A DNA stretch of 64,000 nucleotides from Corynebacterium comes (GCF_009734405.1 NZ_CP046453.1:1364001-1428000); one strand, 5' to 3'. Counted from the first letter of the stretch, positions 53,799 to 63,185 are shown. The notes: generated from the letters alone by a model not told the origin. Program-made: numbers and translations.

Positions 53799-54509
53799 TC
53801 AGAGCCGGCTGAGCGCGGCCTCTCCCGCCCCGGCGCCGCCCTCGGCGTCCACGAACGCGAGGACCTGGCGGTCCGGGAGCTGTTCGCGGGTGGCCATCTC
53901 CACCAGCACCTTCGCCACCAGTTCCCGTGAGGTTGTCACTGAGCTGTACTCCGGACGGACATTATCGACGACCGCCAGTCCCCCGGCCGGCTCCATCGTC
54001 AGACGCCCCGGTGCGAGGATGAGATACTCCAGGTCAGAGGCGAGCAGTCTGCGGTCGACGGCCTCCTTGGCGTCCGCGTAAGGATAGAAGGAGTCCTCCG
54101 GGTCCACGCCGTGATCCAGCGAGCCGAGGTAGGACACCATGAGCAGACGCGGGGCGTCTCCACGCTCGTCCCGCAGCTGACCCAGCGCCTCGATGCAGGC
54201 CAGCGCGCCGTCACGGTCGATGTTGTACGTGGCGGTTGCGCCGTCCTTGCCTGCGTTGCCGGCCGTCCAGATCGCGGTGTCATAATCCTGCAGCAGTGCC
54301 GCCCAGTCCCCGACGCTCAGTCCGGTCAGATCACGGATGAGCGGAGTGGAACCGAGCGCCTCGATATCCGGGGCATGTTCCGGGTTACGGATCAGCGAGG
54401 TCACGTCCAGGCCGGCGGAGATCAGGCGTGGGGTGACCAGCTGAGCGACCTTGCCGTGGCCGCCGATGATGAGAACTTTCCCTGGGTTACTGCTCTGTGC
54501 GTCACTCAT
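53799..54509 (-). CDS. NAD(P)-binding atypical SDR
   Basis: A 236-residue protein of the NAD(P)H-binding, atypical SDR5 (YwnB/YhfK-like) type. VLIIGGHGKVAQLVTPRLI (residues 13-31) is the dinucleotide-binding glycine loop, and AIWTAGNAGKDGATATYNIDRDGAL and LRLLMVSYLGS-like segments follow. It lacks the Tyr-x3-Lys catalytic pair of classical SDRs, so it may sense or use NAD(P) rather than act as a dehydrogenase. ATG at 54509, TAGGGT six bases upstream. Confidence 0.85.
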   Translation of the reverse strand: MSDAQSSNPGKVLIIGGHGKVAQLVTPRLISAGLDVTSLIRNPEHAPDIEALGSTPLIRDLTGLSVGDWAALLQDYDTAIWTAGNAGKDGATATYNIDRDGALACIEALGQLRDERGDAPRLLMVSYLGSLDHGVDPEDSFYPYADAKEAVDRRLLASDLEYLILAPGRLTMEPAGGLAVVDNVRPEYSSVTTSRELVAKVLVEMATREQLPDRQVLAFVDAEGGAGAGEAALSRL

Positions 54510-54515
54510 GTCCCC

Positions 54516-54521
54516 ACCCTA
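54516..54521 (-). promoter_or_regulatory. -10 element of the SDR gene, leaderless
   Basis: TAGGGT ends 6 nt before the ATG at 54509. Confidence 0.45.
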
Positions 54522-54530
54522 CGGAAAGTT

Positions 54531-55034
54531 TCAGGGGCGCATGCCCGCGACATAGGCACGGCTGGCCCGACGCTGGACGGCGCGGGCGACGGGGCCACCG
54601 AGTTTGGCCAGCCACCACGAGTGCCGGGAAAAGGCGACGACCCGGCCGGTGACGGTCCCGTCCGTGGCGAGTTCGACGATGAACGCCTCCTCCCCCAGCT
54701 CCACGTGGGAGGGAAGCGTTCCGTAGACCAGGACCGTGCGGGTGGCGGTCTGCTCCTCCATCAACACGAAACACGAGGACATCAGAGGGCCGATGTGAAG
54801 CCGAACCAGCGGTCCGAAACGCTCCGCACGCACACGGGCCCGACGATGTGCCTGCCAGGTGAGAACCCGGCGACCGGCCTCCCGGAAGCACTCTTCACCG
54901 TGGCCGAGGATGTCCGCGTGATCGATGATGGTCCACCGGTTCAGCCCGAGTTCTGCAGGACTGCGTCCGGCCGCCAGTTTCAGGGTGGCCAACTGGAGGT
55001 GGGAGGGATAGGTGAGGTTTCCTCTGCCGGTCAC
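54531..55034 (-). CDS. DUF1990 family protein
   Basis: A 167-residue protein of the DUF1990 group: LTYPSHLQLATLKLAAGRSPAELGLNRW opens the domain, a GRRVLTWQAHRRARVRAERF strand follows, and the C-terminus carries GEEAFIVELATDGTVTGRVVAFSRHSWWLAKLGGPVARAVQ, which is the family's conserved end. Function unknown. The GTG at 55034 overlaps the stop of the upstream gene by four bases and is preferred to the longer frame (55151), which lies in another gene. Confidence 0.82.
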   Translation of the reverse strand: MTGRGNLTYPSHLQLATLKLAAGRSPAELGLNRWTIIDHADILGHGEECFREAGRRVLTWQAHRRARVRAERFGPLVRLHIGPLMSSCFVLMEEQTATRTVLVYGTLPSHVELGEEAFIVELATDGTVTGRVVAFSRHSWWLAKLGGPVARAVQRRASRAYVAGMRP

Positions 55035-55270
55035 TTCCGGCCGAAGCTCCAGTACGCGGCCGGGCCGAAGCCATTGATCAGCTGGGCTGCTGCCCAGGCC
55101 CACTTCGGCCCCCGGACCTTGTCGGCCGGACGGCGGTACAGGTCGACCCACGCGGCGATCTTTGATGTCACCTCCACTGCCGCTGCGACGATGATGCTGA
55201 CTCTGGCGGTGGTGGGCAGATCTGCGAACTCTGTCCGCGCCTTGGCGACACTGGGGTTTCTGCTGTTCAT
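55031..55270 (-). CDS. Small membrane-associated protein, unknown
   Basis: A 79-residue protein with one clear helix (VSIIVAAAVEVTSKIAAWVDLYRR region, residues about 22-46) and a second hydrophobic stretch (WAWAAAQLINGFGPAAYWSFG). The paired-helix PLDc_N-like pattern suggests a two-helix membrane protein. ATG at 55270 is supported by TAGACT seven bases upstream. It overlaps the DUF1990 gene (GTGA), so the two are coupled. Confidence 0.7.
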   Translation of the reverse strand: MNSRNPSVAKARTEFADLPTTARVSIIVAAAVEVTSKIAAWVDLYRRPADKVRGPKWAWAAAQLINGFGPAAYWSFGRK

Positions 55271-55277
55271 GCCCGCA

Positions 55278-55283
55278 AGTCTA
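55278..55283 (-). promoter_or_regulatory. -10 element of the small membrane protein, leaderless
   Basis: TAGACT ends 7 nt before the ATG at 55270. Confidence 0.45.
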
Positions 55284-55344
55284 CCGATCCGCCTTCTCAC
55301 CTGCGGCAAATTTCGGCGAAACCGCCTCGGGAGGGAGCGGCCCC

Positions 55345-55350
55345 TATCAT
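55345..55350 (+). promoter_or_regulatory. -10 element of the ACT-DUF711 pair, leaderless
   Basis: TATCAT ends 7 nt before the ATG at 55358. Confidence 0.5.
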
Positions 55351-55357
55351 TGGTTGT

Positions 55358-55627
55358 ATGTTTGCCATCATGACCGTCACCGGTGTCGATCACACCGGAA
55401 TCATCGCATCCGTCACCACTGCCCTCGCCGAACTGGACATCAACATCCTCGATGTCTCCCAGACCATCATGGACAACTTCTTCACCATGATTCTCCGGGT
55501 GGAGTTCGATGAGTCGGTCAATGACATCACCCGTATCAAGAAGGCCATGGAACCTGTGGAGGAATCGCAGGGCCTGGTCATCCGAATCCAGTCCGAGGCT
55601 CTGTTCACCGCAGTCAACGAAATCTAG
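55358..55627 (+). CDS. ACT-domain protein (UPF0237)
   Basis: An 89-residue single ACT domain: [35 protein letters not shown] supplies the ligand-binding beta-alpha-beta and glycine loop. Stand-alone ACT proteins sense amino acids. It is 14 bp upstream of the DUF711 gene, a pairing kept across many bacteria, which suggests it regulates or assists that enzyme. Confidence 0.88.
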   Translation: MFAIMTVTGVDHTGIIASVTTALAELDINILDVSQTIMDNFFTMILRVEFDESVNDITRIKKAMEPVEESQGLVIRIQSEALFTAVNEI

Positions 55628-55641
55628 ACGGGGAACACACC

Positions 55642-57009
55642 ATGAGCTTCCATCTGAACTCCCGCGACATCCTCGACACGATCGAGATGATCGAGAAGTA
55701 CCGCCTCGATATCCGCACCGTCACCATGGGCATCTCCCTGCTCGACTGCACCCGCACCACCATGGAGGAGACCTGCCGGGCTGTCTACGACCGTGTGGTC
55801 ACCCAGGCGGCGCGGCTCGTCGAGGTGTGCGAGGGCATCGAGGCCGAGCTGGGCATCCCGATCGTGAACAAGCGGATCTCGGTGACCCCGATTGCGCTCA
55901 TCACCGCCGGGCGGGAGGGGAACCCCGCTGACGTGGCCCGCGCCCTGGACAAGGCCGCGAAGGAGGTGGGCGTCAACTTCCTCGGCGGCTACTCCGCCCT
56001 CGTGGCCAAGGGCGCGACAACCTCGGAGAAGGCCCTGATCCGCTCGATCCCCGAAGCGCTGAGTGAGACCGATCTGGTCTGTGGATCTGTCAACATCGCC
56101 ACCTCCCGGGCCGGCATCAACATGAACGCCGCAGCTGAGATGGGTCGGATCATCAAGGAGGCGGCCGAACTGACGAAGGACCGCTCCGCCATCGCGTGCG
56201 CGAAGCTGGTCGTGTTCGCCAACTCCGTCGGCGACAACCCCTTCATGGCGGGTGCCTACCACGGTGTCGAGGAACCGGACTGCGTCGTGTCCGTGGGCGT
56301 CTCGGGGCCGGGTGTGGTCAACCGCGCCCTGGAATCCCTCGAGAAGACGGCGACCCTGGACCAGGTGGCAGAGGAGATCAAGAAGGCCGCCTTCAAGATC
56401 ACCCGCGCAGGCCAGCTCGTCGGCGACATGGCCGCGGAGCGTCTCGGCGTCCCCTTCGGCATCGTCGACCTCTCGCTCGCCCCCACTGCGGAGCAGGGTG
56501 ATTCGGTCGCCCACATCCTCGAGAGCATGGGGCTGGATCAGGTGGGCACCCACGGGACCACCGCCGCCCTCGCACTGCTCAACGACGCCGTGAAGAAGGG
56601 CGGAATGATGGCCTGTTCCCGCGTGGGCGGACTGTCCGGTTCCTTCATCCCGGTCTCCGAGGACAAGGGCATGATCGACGCGGTCCGCGCCGGGTCCATC
56701 ACCATGGACAAGCTGGAGGCCATGACCGCGATCTGTTCCGTCGGCTTCGACATGATCGCCATACCCGGGGACACCACCGCGGAGACCATCGCGGGCATGA
56801 TCGCCGATGAAGCCGCCATCGGTGTGATGAACCACAAGACGACCGCCGTCCGCGTCATCCCGGTTCCGGGGACGAAACCCGGCGACGAGGTGAACTTCGG
56901 TGGGCTCCTCGGCTACGCCCCGGTGATCCCGGTCAACCAGGTCGGCAACGCCGGATTCATCGGCCGTGGGGGCTACATCCCGGCCCCGGTGCACGGACTT
57001 CGTAACTGA
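55642..57009 (+). CDS. DUF711/UPF0210 family protein
   Basis: A 455-residue protein of the PFL/UPF0210 family. It opens with [28 protein letters not shown], includes [16 protein letters not shown] and [18 protein letters not shown] ([13 protein letters not shown]), and ends in [18 protein letters not shown]. The fold is related to formate-lyase-like glycyl barrels but no glycyl-radical motif is present. Its reaction is unknown; the ACT partner suggests amino-acid or one-carbon metabolism. Confidence 0.88.
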   Translation: MSFHLNSRDILDTIEMIEKYRLDIRTVTMGISLLDCTRTTMEETCRAVYDRVVTQAARLVEVCEGIEAELGIPIVNKRISVTPIALITAGREGNPADVARALDKAAKEVGVNFLGGYSALVAKGATTSEKALIRSIPEALSETDLVCGSVNIATSRAGINMNAAAEMGRIIKEAAELTKDRSAIACAKLVVFANSVGDNPFMAGAYHGVEEPDCVVSVGVSGPGVVNRALESLEKTATLDQVAEEIKKAAFKITRAGQLVGDMAAERLGVPFGIVDLSLAPTAEQGDSVAHILESMGLDQVGTHGTTAALALLNDAVKKGGMMACSRVGGLSGSFIPVSEDKGMIDAVRAGSITMDKLEAMTAICSVGFDMIAIPGDTTAETIAGMIADEAAIGVMNHKTTAVRVIPVPGTKPGDEVNFGGLLGYAPVIPVNQVGNAGFIGRGGYIPAPVHGLRN

Positions 57010-57029
57010 TGCGTCGGGGCTCACACGGG

Positions 57030-57035
57030 TAGAAT
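57030..57035 (+). promoter_or_regulatory. -10 element of the P-type ATPase, leaderless
   Basis: TAGAAT ends 8 nt before the GTG at 57044. Confidence 0.55.
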
Positions 57036-57043
57036 GCTCCTGT

Positions 57044-59701
57044 GTGAGCTCCCCAGCGCATTCCACCGACGTCAGCGAAGTCTTCCATGAACTCGACAGC
57101 CGTCCGGAGGGGCTGAGCCGGGAGGCCGCCTCCTCGGCGCTGGAGAGGTACGGACCCAACGCCCTGCCCCAGACCAGGGAGGAGACCTCCCTCCAGCGGC
57201 TGCTGCGTCAGTTCCGCGACCCGATGATCTACGTGCTCATCGGCGCGGCCGTGACCACGGCCCTCCTGGGCCATGTGGTGGACACCATCGTCATCGCCGC
57301 AGTGGTGATCATCAACGCGCTCGTCGGTTTTCTGCAGGAGGGTAAGGCCGCGAACGCCCTCGCCGCGATCCGTGACATGCTCTCCCCCTCCTCCGAGGTC
57401 CGTCGCGACGGCACATGGGTCACCCTCGAATCGGAGGAGCTGGTCCCGGGTGATGTGGTGAAGCTCCGGGCCGGCGACAAGGTCCCCGCCGACCTGCGTC
57501 TCTTCGAGACCACCAGCCTCCGCATCGAGGAGTCCGCGCTGACCGGCGAATCTGTGCCCGCGGACAAGGACACCGGACCCGCCGCCGAGGACGCTGACCT
57601 GGGGGACCGCTCCTCCATGGCATTTTCGGGCACGTCGGTGGCCGCGGGTTCCGGGCTCGGTGTGGTCACCGCCACCGGCTCGGACACCCAGATCGGTCAC
57701 ATCACCACGATGCTCGGGGAAGTGGAGAGAGTCGAAACCCCGTTGACCCGCTCGATGACGCGATTCTCCTCCATCCTGGCCGTCGGCGCGGTGCTGCTCG
57801 CTGTCCTCATGGTGATCGTGTCCGTGGTCATCTACGACACCGGCTGGGGTGATGTCCTCATGTCCGCCATCGGCTTCGCGGTCGCCGCGATCCCCGAGGG
57901 CCTGCCCGCCGTCATGGCGATCACCCTGGCACTCGGCGTGCAGAAGATGGCCGACCGCAACGCCATCACCCGGAGACTCGCTTCCGTGGAGACCCTGGGC
58001 TCGGTCACCACCATCTGCACCGACAAGACCGGCACCCTCACTCGTAATGAGATGACGGTCCGGGCGATCCACACCCGCGAACACACTTATGAGGTCACGG
58101 GCACCGGGTACTCCCCCGACGGCGAGATTCTGCTTGCTGACGCCCCCGTCAACCTCGCCGAGCACCCCGATCTGGCGAGGATCGCCGAGGTCGCGTTGTA
58201 CGCGAATGACGCGAGCGTCGAGAAGCGGGACGGCGAGTGGCGGCTCACCGGTGAGCCGACCGACGGCGGCATCTGCACCTTCGCGCTGAAGGCGGGGTTG
58301 GCGAAGAGAGAGCGCCGGATCGCCGCCGTGCCCTTCGACTCCGAGCACAAGTACATGGCCACCCTCGACCAGATGCCCGAAGGCCCGACCGTCCACCTCA
58401 AGGGTGCACCGGACCGGCTGCTCGAGCGCTGCGATCGCCAGAGCGCGCCGGGGCAGGGCACCGAACCCCTCGACAAGGCGTACTGGGAGGAGTACATCGA
58501 GTCCCTCGGCGCCCGCGGCATGCGTGTGCTCGCCGCCGCATGGCGGGAGGGATCGGCGTCGACCGGGCTGGCGACCACGGACGTCGATGCCGGCGGCTTC
58601 GTCTTTCTCGGCCTCTACGGCATCATCGACCCGCCCCGGGACGAGGTCCCGGAGGCAGTGTCCACCGTCCAGGAGGCCGGCATTCGGGTCCGGATGATCA
58701 CCGGGGATCATGCCTCGACCGCCTCGGCCATCGCGAAGGAGATCGGCCTGCGCGGTGCCCGCGCGATCACCGGTGCGGAGCTTCAGGCTGCCACGGACTC
58801 TGAGCTGCAGGCGATCGTCCGTGACCACGACGTTTACGCCCGCACCTCCCCCGAGCACAAACTCCGCCTCGTCCGGGCGCTGCAGGCCAACGGCGAGGTC
58901 GTCGCCATGACCGGCGACGGAGTGAACGACGCCCCCGCCCTCAAGCAGGCCGACGTCGGCGTGGCCATGGGAGACAAGGGAACCGAGGCCACCAAGGACG
59001 CCGCCGACGTGGTGCTGGCCGACGACAACTTCGCCACCATCGCCGCAGCGGTGAAGATGGGACGCACCATCTACGACAACCTGCGCAAGGCGATTGTGTT
59101 CATGCTGCCCACCAACGGCGCACAGGGCCTGGTGATCTTCGTGGCGATGCTCGTGGGCATGACCCTGCCGATCACCGCACTCCAGGTGTTGTGGGTCAAC
59201 CTCATCACCGCCATCACCCTGTCCCTGGCGTTGTCCTTCGAGCCGGCCGAACCGGGCATCATGAAGCGTCGACCGCGCGACCCCTCCGATGCGATCCTGG
59301 ACTCCGAGGCCGTCCTGCGCATCATCTTCGTCTCCGCCCTCATCGGCGGCGCCACCATCGCGGTGTTCCAGTACCTCCAGATGAACGGCTCATCCCTGGA
59401 GGTCTCCCGCACCATCGCGGTGAACACACTGGTTGTGGGCCAGATCTTCTACCTGTTCACGGCCCGGTTCGCCCGGGTCAGCGCCCTGCGGAAGGAGCTG
59501 TTCACCACCAACCCGGTGTCGTGGATGTGCGTGGGTATCATGCTGGTCCTGCAGATCGCCTTCTGCTATCTCCCGTTCATGCAGGCGGCCTTCGACACCA
59601 CGGGCGTCGGCTGGTTCGGCTGGGCGGTGCCGGTGGTGGTGGGCCTCGTCGTGTTCGGCGCCGTGGAGGCGGACAAATTAGTCCGGCGGCAGCTGAACTA
59701 G
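57044..59701 (+). CDS. P2-type cation-transporting ATPase
   Basis: An 885-residue P-type ATPase with the P2 (Ca2+ or Na+/K+-like) layout. An N-terminal cation-ATPase domain (residues 10-55) is followed by the actuator TGES (167-170), IPEGLP in helix M4 (283-288), the phosphorylation motif CTDKTGT with Asp327, [11 protein letters not shown] in the nucleotide domain, [21 protein letters not shown], and a C-terminal four-helix region. PEGLP occurs in calcium pumps and other P2 members, so calcium export is likely but not proven. The GTG at 57044 is set by the -10 spacing. Confidence 0.93.
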   Translation: MSSPAHSTDVSEVFHELDSRPEGLSREAASSALERYGPNALPQTREETSLQRLLRQFRDPMIYVLIGAAVTTALLGHVVDTIVIAAVVIINALVGFLQEGKAANALAAIRDMLSPSSEVRRDGTWVTLESEELVPGDVVKLRAGDKVPADLRLFETTSLRIEESALTGESVPADKDTGPAAEDADLGDRSSMAFSGTSVAAGSGLGVVTATGSDTQIGHITTMLGEVERVETPLTRSMTRFSSILAVGAVLLAVLMVIVSVVIYDTGWGDVLMSAIGFAVAAIPEGLPAVMAITLALGVQKMADRNAITRRLASVETLGSVTTICTDKTGTLTRNEMTVRAIHTREHTYEVTGTGYSPDGEILLADAPVNLAEHPDLARIAEVALYANDASVEKRDGEWRLTGEPTDGGICTFALKAGLAKRERRIAAVPFDSEHKYMATLDQMPEGPTVHLKGAPDRLLERCDRQSAPGQGTEPLDKAYWEEYIESLGARGMRVLAAAWREGSASTGLATTDVDAGGFVFLGLYGIIDPPRDEVPEAVSTVQEAGIRVRMITGDHASTASAIAKEIGLRGARAITGAELQAATDSELQAIVRDHDVYARTSPEHKLRLVRALQANGEVVAMTGDGVNDAPALKQADVGVAMGDKGTEATKDAADVVLADDNFATIAAAVKMGRTIYDNLRKAIVFMLPTNGAQGLVIFVAMLVGMTLPITALQVLWVNLITAITLSLALSFEPAEPGIMKRRPRDPSDAILDSEAVLRIIFVSALIGGATIAVFQYLQMNGSSLEVSRTIAVNTLVVGQIFYLFTARFARVSALRKELFTTNPVSWMCVGIMLVLQIAFCYLPFMQAAFDTTGVGWFGWAVPVVVGLVVFGAVEADKLVRRQLN

Positions 59702-59722
59702 GTTGCTGACCTGCCCCGGGAC

Positions 59723-59728
59723 TAGAAT
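59723..59728 (+). promoter_or_regulatory. -10 element of the amidotransferase at 59736, leaderless
   Basis: TAGAAT ends 7 nt before the ATG at 59736. Confidence 0.55.
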
Positions 59729-59735
59729 TCCCGGT

Positions 59736-60485
59736 ATGTCCGGTTCCCTGATCCACCCGCGCAAGCCCTTCCTCCTGCTGAGCACCCGCCCGGAGACTGA
59801 GGCTGCCTCAGCCGAGGTCGTCAGCTTCCGGACCAAGATGGGGCTCGGCCCCGACGGGCTCGTGCAGATCCGGCTCGAATCCCGCCCTCTGGGCGATCTC
59901 GACCTGCGGGAATACTCAGGCGTCCTGCTCGGAGGCAGCCCCTTCAACGCCTCCAGCCCGATCAAGTCGCCCATGCAGACCCGCGTCGAAGCGGACCTCG
60001 CGGCGCTCATGGAAGAGGTCCTGCAGCGTGACTTCCCGCTGTTCGGGGCCTGCTACGGAGTGGGCACGGTCGGCACCGCCATCGGTGCGGTCATTGACGG
60101 CACCTACGGCGAGACACCCCGCGTCATCGGCGTCTCCGTCACCGGTCGCGGTGCGCGGGACCCTCTCCTGGAGGGAGTTCCCGAGCGCTTCTCGACGATG
60201 GTCGGCCACAAAGAGGCCATCACCGTGCTTCCCGACGTCGCCGAGGTACTGGTCACCGGCGAGAACTGCCCCGTCCAGATGTTCCGGGTGCAGGAGAACG
60301 TCTACGCGACCCAGTTCCACCCGGAACTGGCTCCGGAAGCATTCGAGCACCGTCTGCGCATCTACGCCAACGCCGGCTACCACGATCCGGCGGAGCTCGA
60401 CGCCATCCTCGCCACGACCCGGGGCGTGGATCTCACCGTGGATGACGCGATTCTGCGCAACTTCGCCACGCGCTATGCGCGCTGA
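59736..60485 (+). CDS. Class-I glutamine amidotransferase-like protein (paralogue)
   Basis: A 249-residue stand-alone glutaminase domain, paralogous to the one at 53056. The nucleophile elbow is LFGACYGVGT (Cys about 109) and the His-Pro-Glu of ATQFHPELAPEA is complete, so the triad is normal, unlike the Asp variant in the sister gene. The tail VDDAILRNFATRYAR corresponds to WSNRLLKNFVDYCG there. Partner synthase unknown. ATG at 59736 is chosen over 59703. It meets the ABC-F gene tail to tail at 12 bp. Confidence 0.88.
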   Translation: MSGSLIHPRKPFLLLSTRPETEAASAEVVSFRTKMGLGPDGLVQIRLESRPLGDLDLREYSGVLLGGSPFNASSPIKSPMQTRVEADLAALMEEVLQRDFPLFGACYGVGTVGTAIGAVIDGTYGETPRVIGVSVTGRGARDPLLEGVPERFSTMVGHKEAITVLPDVAEVLVTGENCPVQMFRVQENVYATQFHPELAPEAFEHRLRIYANAGYHDPAELDAILATTRGVDLTVDDAILRNFATRYAR

Positions 60486-60497
60486 CGGTGCTGACGG

Positions 60498-62129
60498 TTA
60501 CGCCAGTTCGACGATCTCCATGTAGGCGTCGGACCAGAGGTCCTCGTCGCCGTCGGGAAGCACGATGACGCGATCCGGCTCCAGGGCCTTGACGGCACCC
60601 GGGTCGTGGGTGACCAGGACGACGGCGCCGGTGTAGGTGCGCAGGGCGTCGAGGACCTGCTCGCGGGACTGGGGGTCGAGGTTGTTGGTGGGCTCGTCGA
60701 GAAGCAGCACGTTGGCGCGGGAGGACACCAGCGCGGCAAGCGCGAGACGGGTCTTCTCACCACCGGACAGGGTGCCCGCGGGCTGGTCGAGCTGGTCGCC
60801 GGAGAACATGAAGGAGCCGAGCAGACCCCTCAGGTCCTGCTCCCCCGCCTCCGGGCAGGCCTCGATGGTGTTCTGCCACACGGACTTGGCCGGGTCGATC
60901 GTGTCGTGTTCCTGCGCGAAGTAGCCGATCTTCAGTCCGTGGCCGCTGACGATTCCACCCTCGCCGTCGGTACGTTCCACACCGGCGAGCAGCTTGAGCA
61001 GCGTCGTCTTACCGGCGCCGTTGAAACCGAGGACCACGACGCGGCTGCCCTTGTCGATGGCCAGGTCGACGCCCGCGAAGACCTCGAGTGAGCCGTACAT
61101 CTTGGTCAGACCCTTGGCGAACAGCGGGGTCTTGCCGCAGGGTGCAGGCTCCGGGAAGGAGATGGCCGCGACACGGTCGGAGACACGGATGTCATCGAGC
61201 TGACCGATCATGCGGTCAGCGCGGGCGAGCATCTGCTTGGCGGCGGCCGCCTTGGTGGCCTTGGCTCCGAGCTTCGCGGCCTGCTTGTGCAGGGCGGAGG
61301 CCTTCTTCTCGGCGTTGGCGCGCTCGCGGCGACGCCGGGCCTCGTCGAGGGCGCGGGCGTCCTTGTACTTGGCGAAGCCCATGTTGTAGACGTCGGCCTC
61401 CGCACGCACGGCATCGAGGAACCAGACCTTGTTGCAGACGGCGCCGAGCAGCTCGACGTCGTGCGAGATCATGACCAGCCCGCCCTCATGCTTGGCCAGG
61501 AAACCCCGGAGCCACTCGATGGAGTCGGCGTCGAGGTGGTTGGTCGGCTCGTCGAGAAGCAGCGTGGTCTTCGACTTGCCGGAGCCGTTGGTCGCGGCGA
61601 AGAGGATCTGGGCGAGTTCCACGCGGCGGCGCTGACCACCGGAGAGCGTGTGCAGCGGCTGGTCCAGGATGCGGGCGGGCAGGCCGAGGTTGTCGCAGAT
61701 CTGGGCGGCCTCGGAATCGGCCTCGTAACCGCCGAGGGACGCATAGCGCTCCTCGAAACGGGAGTATTTGCCGATCGCCGCGTCCATCTTGGCGGCGTCC
61801 GTGGTCGTCTCCATGATCTCCTGCTGACGTTCCATGGAGCTGCGGATCTGGTCGAGCCCACGGGCCGAGAGCACGCGGTCCAGTGCCGTCTGGTCGATGT
61901 TGCCCTCGCGGGAGTCCTGCGGGAGATAACCGACGTCGCCGGAGTTGGTCACGGTGCCACCGTAGGGCTTGGTCTCCCCCGCCAGGATCCGCATGGTGGT
62001 GGTCTTGCCGGCACCGTTGCGGCCCACAAGTCCGATACGGTCGCCGGGTTGGACACGCAGCAGCGGCCCGGGCGCAGAGAGCAGGGTGCGGGCGCCTACG
62101 CGGACTTCGAGGTCATTGGTGACAATCAC
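60498..62129 (-). CDS. ABC-F ATPase
   Basis: A 543-residue ABC-F protein with two ATPase domains in one chain and no membrane helices. Walker A GRNGAGKTT (residues 36-44) and GFNGAGKTT (about 360), signatures LSGGQRRRVE and LSGGEKTRLA, and LLLDEPTNHLD/LLLDEPTNNLD are present; the inter-domain linker (about 245-300) is rich in Arg/Lys/Ala and contains the ARRRRERANAEKKASALHKQAAKL helix that enters the ribosome in this family. Translation-factor or antibiotic-protection function is possible. GTG at 62129 with TACACT eight bases upstream. Confidence 0.92.
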   Translation of the reverse strand: MIVTNDLEVRVGARTLLSAPGPLLRVQPGDRIGLVGRNGAGKTTTMRILAGETKPYGGTVTNSGDVGYLPQDSREGNIDQTALDRVLSARGLDQIRSSMERQQEIMETTTDAAKMDAAIGKYSRFEERYASLGGYEADSEAAQICDNLGLPARILDQPLHTLSGGQRRRVELAQILFAATNGSGKSKTTLLLDEPTNHLDADSIEWLRGFLAKHEGGLVMISHDVELLGAVCNKVWFLDAVRAEADVYNMGFAKYKDARALDEARRRRERANAEKKASALHKQAAKLGAKATKAAAAKQMLARADRMIGQLDDIRVSDRVAAISFPEPAPCGKTPLFAKGLTKMYGSLEVFAGVDLAIDKGSRVVVLGFNGAGKTTLLKLLAGVERTDGEGGIVSGHGLKIGYFAQEHDTIDPAKSVWQNTIEACPEAGEQDLRGLLGSFMFSGDQLDQPAGTLSGGEKTRLALAALVSSRANVLLLDEPTNNLDPQSREQVLDALRTYTGAVVLVTHDPGAVKALEPDRVIVLPDGDEDLWSDAYMEIVELA

Positions 62130-62137
62130 AACGGGTC

Positions 62138-62143
62138 AGTGTA
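62138..62143 (-). promoter_or_regulatory. -10 element of the ABC-F gene, leaderless
   Basis: TACACT ends 8 nt before the GTG at 62129. Confidence 0.5.
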
Positions 62144-62204
62144 TCAACCACGGCCCATATACCTAAAGAGCGCCGTTTCCGGCACCCTCCCGGCTGAACA
62201 CCCA

Positions 62205-62210
62205 TACCCT
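62205..62210 (+). promoter_or_regulatory. -10 element of the gene at 62218, leaderless
   Basis: TACCCT ends 7 nt before the ATG at 62218. Confidence 0.45.
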
Positions 62211-62217
62211 GGGAACC

Positions 62218-62799
62218 ATGAGCGCACAGCCCGACAGTTCCGGCGGCCTCAGCCGCGACTACATCGTCGAGTACCGCGCGGGCCAGTTCCAGAACGGCTC
62301 GCTGGTGCTGCGTTTCGACGCCCAGCCCACCGACAAGCAGCTCCGCGACGCCCTCATCGCCCACGGGCTACCCGCCCGCGCCCTGGAGGAGGTACGTGCA
62401 CGCCCCCTGCACCCCTCCCGCCCGCGGACCATCTCCCACCCCGGCCCGCGGACCAGTGTGCCGTCCCCGACGCTGCCGGAGACGCCACCGGCACGCCGGA
62501 AGCAGGCCTCCGGTTGCAGCGGTGGACCGCTGCTTCTGGGCCTGGCTGTCGCGGCTTTCGCCCTCCTCGCCGGGTTCTCGGACCAGGCGATCCGGGCCGG
62601 CGAGTCCGCCGGGGCCACCCGCACGACGGAGACGATGGTCGTCGGCTGCTGGGATGAGCTCGGGGTCGCCCGCTCCCTCGGCGACCCGGACGCGGGCGTC
62701 GTCGGCGCGATGTTCACAAAAGAGCCGACCGCGTTCGCTGTGACTCCAGCGAACGCGGCCTTCTACTTCTCCTGCCTCAGGGCAGCCTCCACCGACTAG
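62218..62799 (+). CDS. Membrane-anchored hypothetical protein
   Basis: A 193-residue protein. The N-terminal soluble part (about 1-60) is followed by a Pro/Ser/Arg-rich linker (about 60-95), one helix (GPLLLGLAVAAFALLAGFSD, about 101-120) and an extracellular C-terminal part with two Cys that may form a disulfide (VVGCWDEL and YFSCLRAA). Function unknown. Its last codons run through a perfect 12-bp hairpin that also looks like the terminator of the opposing suf genes, and its TAG shares CTAG with the sufT-like stop. Confidence 0.7.
   Translation: MSAQPDSSGGLSRDYIVEYRAGQFQNGSLVLRFDAQPTDKQLRDALIAHGLPARALEEVRARPLHPSRPRTISHPGPRTSVPSPTLPETPPARRKQASGCSGGPLLLGLAVAAFALLAGFSDQAIRAGESAGATRTTETMVVGCWDELGVARSLGDPDAGVVGAMFTKEPTAFAVTPANAAFYFSCLRAASTD
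62729..62758 (-). terminator. Probable suf-operon terminator inside the convergent gene
   Basis: CCGCGTTCGCTG and CAGCGAACGCGG pair perfectly over 12 bp around a 6-nt loop. On the minus strand the stem is followed by TCGGCTCTTTTG, a short T tract. It lies 38 bp past the sufT-like stop and within the coding 3' end of the gene at 62218. Confidence 0.6.
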
Positions 62800-63185
62800 A
62801 CGGCGAAGCCGAGTGCGCGGAGCTGCTCGCGACCGTCCTCGGTGATCATGTGGTGGCCCCACGGCGGGAGCCAGACCCACTCGAGGTCCATCTTGTCCAC
62901 GATGCCGTTACCCACGAGGGCGGCCTGCGTCTGGTCCTCGATGACATCGGTGAGCGGGCATGCGGGCGAGGTCAGGGTCATGTTGATCACGGCCACGTCC
63001 TCGCCGTCACGATCCTCCACCCAGACGTCGTAGACGAGTCCCAGGTCGACGACGTTGATACCCAGCTCCGGGTCAATGACGTCGTGCATGTACTCCAGGA
63101 CATCGAAGGCGAGTGCCTCCCTTTCGGGAGTCTGATTCTCGGGTCGCTGGCGCTGGACGTTGTCCGTCGGGTTGTTCTCGGTCAT
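62796..63185 (-). CDS. sufT: SufT-like MIP18/DUF59 Fe-S assembly protein
   Basis: A 129-residue protein of the MIP18/DUF59 family with DVIDPELGINVVDLGLVYDV and MTLTSPACPLTDVIEDQ, the hydrophilic core with the conserved Asp-Pro-Glu and Cys. It helps maturation of Fe-S proteins. The start at 63185 overlaps sufU by four bases (ATGA); a longer frame is inside sufU. It is the last gene of the suf operon. The first ~25 residues are a polar tail. Confidence 0.9.
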   Translation of the reverse strand: MTENNPTDNVQRQRPENQTPEREALAFDVLEYMHDVIDPELGINVVDLGLVYDVWVEDRDGEDVAVINMTLTSPACPLTDVIEDQTQAALVGNGIVDKMDLEWVWLPPWGHHMITEDGREQLRALGFAV

